Below, piece after piece: positions 60,701 to 64,000 of a stretch of 64,000 nt of DNA (position 1 is its first letter; each line of letters starts with the position of its first letter). Both the position numbers and the translations under genes were made by a program. The stretch spans positions 1,364,001-1,428,000 of the forward strand of contig NZ_CP060828.1 of the NCBI RefSeq assembly GCF_014489635.1, read 5' to 3'. The DNA is from Streptomyces roseirectus (GTDB lineage: Bacteria > Actinomycetota > Actinomycetes > Streptomycetales > Streptomycetaceae). Below the pieces are notes generated by a model. That model was not told the DNA's origin, did no database searches, and worked only from the letters and a program-made list of their open reading frames with translations.

Positions 60701-61726
60701 TCACCTCCCCACCGGCATGTTGTACGGCGTCACCACCTGAATCGCCGACGGCACCACCACCCCCGCCGGCGGCAACGCCCCCTGCGCGCGCATGACGGTG
60801 TGGCACGCCTCCCGCATGTCCTGCCGCAGGTCGTGGTGGAGCACGGCGGAGATCCGCTGCTCCCGCAGCAGCCGCGTGTTGTCCTGGTCGAGGTCGTGCG
60901 CCACGAACACCGCGCACTCGCGCCCGAGATCCGCGAACGCCTGGACGGTCGCGATGTTGCCGCCGCCGATGGAGTACACCGCGCGGATCTCGGGATCGCG
61001 TTCCAGGGCGGCCCGCACCAGCTCGTACTGGGTCGCGTCGAGCCCCTGTCCCTCGGTGATCTCGACGAGTACGCGCGCGGGATGACGCGCGCGCATGACG
61101 CTGCGGAACCCCATCTCGCGCTCCTCCTCGTTGCGGAAGGAGCCGCTGCTGATGCTGGTGAGGACGTTCCCGGGCCGTTCGCCGAGCCACTGGCCCATCA
61201 GGTAGGCGGCCGTGGCGCCCGCCGCGCGGTTGTCGATGCCGACGTACGCCAGGCGCGCGCTCGCGGGGAGGTCGGTGACGAGGGTGACGACGGGGATGCC
61301 CGCGTCGACGAGGCGTCCGACGGCGTCGGTGACCTCGGGGGCGTCGGGCGCCTTGAGGATGACGCCCTGGGAGCCGCGCCGGGCGATGCGCTCCAGGGCG
61401 GCGACGGTCTCGCGCGCGGGGCCGGTCTCACGGAAGTGGAAACGGGAGCGCAGGACCGCCGGGTGCAGGGCGGGCAGTTCGGCCTCCAGGGCGGCGCGTA
61501 CGGCCGTCGTGAAGCGTTCCGGCGCCTGCATGACGATGTCCAGCATGAACGTCCGTCCGACCAGCCGGACCTGGGTTCGCTGGCGGTCGAGGTCGGCGAT
61601 GGCCCGGCGCACCTCCTGCTCGGTGGAGGCGCGCACCCCGCCCCTGCCGTTCAGCACCCGGTCGACGGTGGCCTCGCTGAGCCCTGCCTGACGTGCGATC
61701 TCCCTGATCGGGAAGGGGTGCCCCAC
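60701..61726 (-). CDS. LacI family regulator (second)
   Basis: 341 aa. The HTH PIREIARQAGLSEATVDRVL differs from most LacI proteins in ATVDRVLNGRGG, a version often seen with sugar or inositol uptake regulators. The effector domain has LDIVMQAPERFTTAVRAALE, FHFRETG, VGIDNRAAGATAAYLMGQWL and VYSIGGGNIATVQAFADLGR. It is divergent from the dioxygenase gene, with a 19-20-bp direct repeat between, so it probably controls the dioxygenase-SDR-dehydrogenase group. Confidence 0.9.
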   Translation of the reverse strand: MGHPFPIREIARQAGLSEATVDRVLNGRGGVRASTEQEVRRAIADLDRQRTQVRLVGRTFMLDIVMQAPERFTTAVRAALEAELPALHPAVLRSRFHFRETGPARETVAALERIARRGSQGVILKAPDAPEVTDAVGRLVDAGIPVVTLVTDLPASARLAYVGIDNRAAGATAAYLMGQWLGERPGNVLTSISSGSFRNEEEREMGFRSVMRARHPARVLVEITEGQGLDATQYELVRAALERDPEIRAVYSIGGGNIATVQAFADLGRECAVFVAHDLDQDNTRLLREQRISAVLHHDLRQDMREACHTVMRAQGALPPAGVVVPSAIQVVTPYNMPVGR

Positions 61727-61770
61727 AGCTCGCTCCTCGTCCTCACCGCTCGCTGCCCGTCCTCGCCGGC

Positions 61771-61822
61771 GCCGGTTCTTGAGGGGTTTTTGATGGCCCT
61801 CTGCCGGTTGTTAGAGGGGTTT
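61771..61822. promoter_or_regulatory. Direct repeat in the LacI/dioxygenase divergent promoter
   Basis: GCCGGTTCTTGAGGGGTTT (61771-61789) recurs as GCCGGTTGTTAGAGGGGTTT (61803-61822), 32-33 bp or three turns apart. The position is right for a binding site of the adjacent LacI protein. Confidence 0.5.
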
Positions 61823-61894
61823 GTGCTGACAAGAATGACAGAGCCGCGGCACCCCGCGTCCCGAGTCGCCCTCCTGTGCCCCGAAAGGACGAGG

Positions 61895-63088
61895 ATGTCC
61901 TTCTCACCCGAAGCGCCCGCCGCGCCCGCCGCACCCCCGGCGCCCGCAGCACCCTCAGCCCTCACCCCCGGCACCTGGCTCACCCCCCAGGACTGCGACC
62001 TGGACGCCTTCCGCGCTCTCGTCGAACGCGCCGCCGACCCGGCCGACTACCCGCGCGCGGCGTCCGTCGAGGACAACGTCCTCGTGTACGACAGCGACGC
62101 GCTGGACGACGGTCTGCTCCCCGAGCTGGTGCGCGCGCTCACCGACGGCCCCGGCGTCGTCCTGTTCCGGCGCGCCTTCCCCGATCCGGCGGTCGTCGAC
62201 CGGATGACCTCGGTCTTCGAGGCTCTGCTGAACGAGCAGCGCGCGGCGGAGGCCCCCGCGGGCGACCACTTCGCGAAGCCGGGCGCCAACGAACGCGTCT
62301 GGAACGCCCTGGAGAAAGCCGCCCTGTACGACCCGGCGGCGTTCGCCGACTACTACGCGAACCCGGTCCTCGCGCTCCTCGCGCGCGCGTGGCTGGGCCC
62401 CGGTTACCAGGTCACCTCGCAGGTCAACGTCGTCAACCCGGGCGGTGCCGCGCAGACCGCGCACCGGGACTACCACCTCGGGTTCCTGTCCGCCGAGGCC
62501 GTCGCCGCGTACCCGGAGCACGTGCACCGGCTGTCCGCCGTCCTGACCCTCCAGGGCGCGGTCGCGCACTGCGACATGCCGGTGGAGTCGGGGCCGACGC
62601 TCTATCTGCCGTACTCGCAGACCTACACCCCTGGATATCTGGCGTGGCACCGGCCCGAGTTCCAGGCGTACTTCAAGGAGCACCACGTCCAGCTCCCGCT
62701 CGCCAAGGGCGACGCGGTGTTCTTCAACCCGGCGGTGTTCCACGCGGCCGGCACCAACCGCACGCTCGACGTCCGCCGCGTCGCGAACCTCCTCCAGGTG
62801 TCGTCGCCGTTCGGGCGGGCCATGGAGACGGTCGACCGGGAGGCGATCGCCAACGCCGTCTACCCGGCGCTGGTCCAGCACGCCGACGACCCCGCGTGGG
62901 TGGAGCGGGTGATCGCCGCGAGCGCCGAGGGCTACGCCTTCCCCACCAACCTCGACCGTGACCCGCCGGTCGACGGCATGGCCCCGCCCTCGCAGGCGGA
63001 CGTCGTGCGCCGGGCGCTCGCCGAGGGCTGGACCACCCGGGCCCTGCGGGACGCGCTGCGGGCCGGCGCCGTGCGGCGCGAGAGCTGA
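61895..63088 (+). CDS. Phytanoyl-CoA dioxygenase (PhyH) family protein
   Basis: 397 aa from ATG after AAAGGACGAGG. An Ala/Pro-rich start is followed by the double-stranded beta-helix: AQTAHRDYH holds H190 and D192, FHAAGTNRT holds H283, and a downstream Arg should bind 2-oxoglutarate, so the Fe(II) triad is complete. It hydroxylates or demethylates an unknown small molecule. It lies 11 bp before the SDR gene and within a carbohydrate operon, so an O-methyl or amino sugar or inositol-like substrate is an inference. Confidence 0.9.
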   Translation: MSFSPEAPAAPAAPPAPAAPSALTPGTWLTPQDCDLDAFRALVERAADPADYPRAASVEDNVLVYDSDALDDGLLPELVRALTDGPGVVLFRRAFPDPAVVDRMTSVFEALLNEQRAAEAPAGDHFAKPGANERVWNALEKAALYDPAAFADYYANPVLALLARAWLGPGYQVTSQVNVVNPGGAAQTAHRDYHLGFLSAEAVAAYPEHVHRLSAVLTLQGAVAHCDMPVESGPTLYLPYSQTYTPGYLAWHRPEFQAYFKEHHVQLPLAKGDAVFFNPAVFHAAGTNRTLDVRRVANLLQVSSPFGRAMETVDREAIANAVYPALVQHADDPAWVERVIAASAEGYAFPTNLDRDPPVDGMAPPSQADVVRRALAEGWTTRALRDALRAGAVRRES

Positions 63089-63099
63089 AGGGGACCGGC

Positions 63100-63867
63100 A
63101 TGGCACTCCTGAAGGACAAGGTCGTCCTCGTCAACGGCGGCAGCCAGGGCGTGGGCGCGGCGATCGCACGCGCGTCCGCGCGCGAGGGCGCGAAGGTCGT
63201 GATCACCGGACGGCGTCCCGGGCCGGGCGAGGCGCTGGTGGCCGAGCTGGGCGGCGACGCGCTGTACGTGCGCGCGGACCTGTCCGACGCCGAGCAGGCG
63301 AAGGCGTCCGTGGCGGCCACCGTGGACGCGTACGGGCGCGTCGACTGCCTCGTCAACTCCGCGGGCCTCACCGCGCGCGGGACGCTCCTGGACACCACGC
63401 CCGAGCTGTTCGACGCGCATATCGCCGTCAATCTCAAGGGGCCGTTCTTCGCGATGCAGGCGGCCGTCGCCGACATGCTGGCGCGCGAGGCGCCCGGCAC
63501 GGTCGTCAACATCATCACCTCCTCGGCGCACGGCGGTCAGCCCTTCCTCGCCCCGTACGTCGCCGCCAAGGCGGGCCTCGCCGGGCTCACCCGCAACGCC
63601 GCGCACGCCCACCGCTGGGACCGGATCCGCATCAACGGCCTGAACATCGGCTGGACGGCCACGGAGGGCGAGGACGCGACCCAGCGGGCCTTCCACGGCG
63701 CCGAGGACGGCTGGCTCGCCGAGGCGTCCGCGAAGCTGCCCATGGGCAAGCTGGGCCAACCCGACGAGATCGCCGACTTCGTCGTCCTCCTGCTGTCCGA
63801 CCGGTCGGGCGTGGTGACCGGTTCGGTGATCGACTGGGACCAGAACGTCCTCGGCGGCCTCGACTGA
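63100..63867 (+). CDS. Short-chain dehydrogenase/reductase (SDR)
   Basis: 255 aa. VVLVNGGSQGVGAAIARA is the dinucleotide motif (NGGSQGVG in place of the usual TGxxxGIG), VDCLVNSAGLT is the NAG-like motif, ITSSAHGGQPF has the catalytic Ser and PYVAAKAGL the Tyr-x3-Lys. A NAD(P)-dependent alcohol/ketone enzyme. It is co-directional with and 11 bp from the dioxygenase gene; the next gene starts 48 bp further on. Confidence 0.92.
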   Translation: MALLKDKVVLVNGGSQGVGAAIARASAREGAKVVITGRRPGPGEALVAELGGDALYVRADLSDAEQAKASVAATVDAYGRVDCLVNSAGLTARGTLLDTTPELFDAHIAVNLKGPFFAMQAAVADMLAREAPGTVVNIITSSAHGGQPFLAPYVAAKAGLAGLTRNAAHAHRWDRIRINGLNIGWTATEGEDATQRAFHGAEDGWLAEASAKLPMGKLGQPDEIADFVVLLLSDRSGVVTGSVIDWDQNVLGGLD

Positions 63868-63915
63868 ACCCCCTTCCCCCCTGTTTTTCGCACCACCTCT
63901 AGGAGCTGCACCCCC

Positions 63916-64000
63916 ATGCGCATCGGAATCCTCGGCCTCGGCCGCATCGGCGCCTTCCACGCCGAGACCCTGTCCGGACTCGACGCCGTCGACTCTCTCG
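63916..64000 (+). CDS. Gfo/Idh/MocA oxidoreductase, N-terminal fragment
   Basis: Only 28 codons are visible before the window ends. The ATG follows AGGAG at 63901-63905, and MRIGILGLGRIGAFHAETLS is the classic opening of inositol 2-dehydrogenase-like proteins, with a GLGRIG nucleotide site. It continues the catabolic operon. Confidence 0.8.
   Translation, partial: MRIGILGLGRIGAFHAETLSGLDAVDSL

Overview
The window is high-GC DNA with strong G/C preference at third codon positions, frequent GTG starts, many regulators and many secreted proteins. Everything recognisable is typical of the actinomycete genus Streptomyces. The assignment rests on gene content and composition only, because no species marker is present. 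I see no transposase, integrase, CRISPR array, rRNA or origin. The only RNA gene is one tRNA-Pro(GGG).

Layout: 1-6.4 kb holds the 3' end of a GH127-type glycosidase, a LysR effector domain with a histone-like tail and no HTH, a DUF5997 protein, a beta-helix lipoprotein, a second lipoprotein, a cold-shock protein and an AraC regulator. 6.35-7.78 kb has no convincing gene but contains structured and repeated DNA. 7.8-19 kb has a secreted alpha/beta hydrolase, two MBL-fold hydrolases, a STAND-type regulator carrying a 48-bp in-frame minisatellite, a two-component system, an MMPL transporter, a GlsB/YeaQ protein and a TerD-family protein. 19.1-23.5 kb is a sugar-acid catabolic locus (Zn alcohol dehydrogenase, FAH hydrolase, IclR regulator, IlvD/Edd dehydratase). 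23.7-27.8 kb has two TetR regulators, a second MMPL exporter and a small I36-type inhibitor. 28-31.9 kb has an ArsR-type regulator, a decayed gene, a RelE-like/SUKH fusion and a frameshifted PTS IIC gene. 31.9-40.4 kb has an S1 protease, a LuxR/STAND regulator with a 30-bp in-frame minisatellite, an S8 protease and a Tat-exported amidase. 40.7-42.9 kb has the tRNA, an MFS exporter and its TetR repressor, with three operator palindromes between them.

The centrepiece is 43.4-58.1 kb, a six-gene operon. It encodes two large synthases, [NMO-like x2-KS-AT-ACP-KR] and [KS-AT-DH-phosphopantetheinyl transferase], then a free ACP, an alpha/beta hydrolase, a UGT-type glycosyltransferase and a zinc-ribbon methyltransferase. 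The genes are packed with ATGA/GTGA overlaps or gaps of a few bases. The synthases resemble PfaA/HglE-type and enediyne-type iterative synthases, but the split, the single internal ACP and the tailoring genes fit neither well. I infer a glycosylated, possibly methylated, lipid or polyketide product.

58.3-64 kb is carbohydrate catabolism: two LacI-family regulators, two Gfo/Idh/MocA dehydrogenases (the last cut by the window end), a phytanoyl-CoA-type 2OG dioxygenase and an SDR, with clear operator-like repeats in both divergent promoters.

A recurrent theme is in-frame minisatellite expansion inside coding sequence: 48 bp at 11.6 kb, 30 bp at 34.6 kb and 30 bp at 55.9 kb. All three unit lengths are multiples of three, and all three arrays sit where the families normally have short loops.
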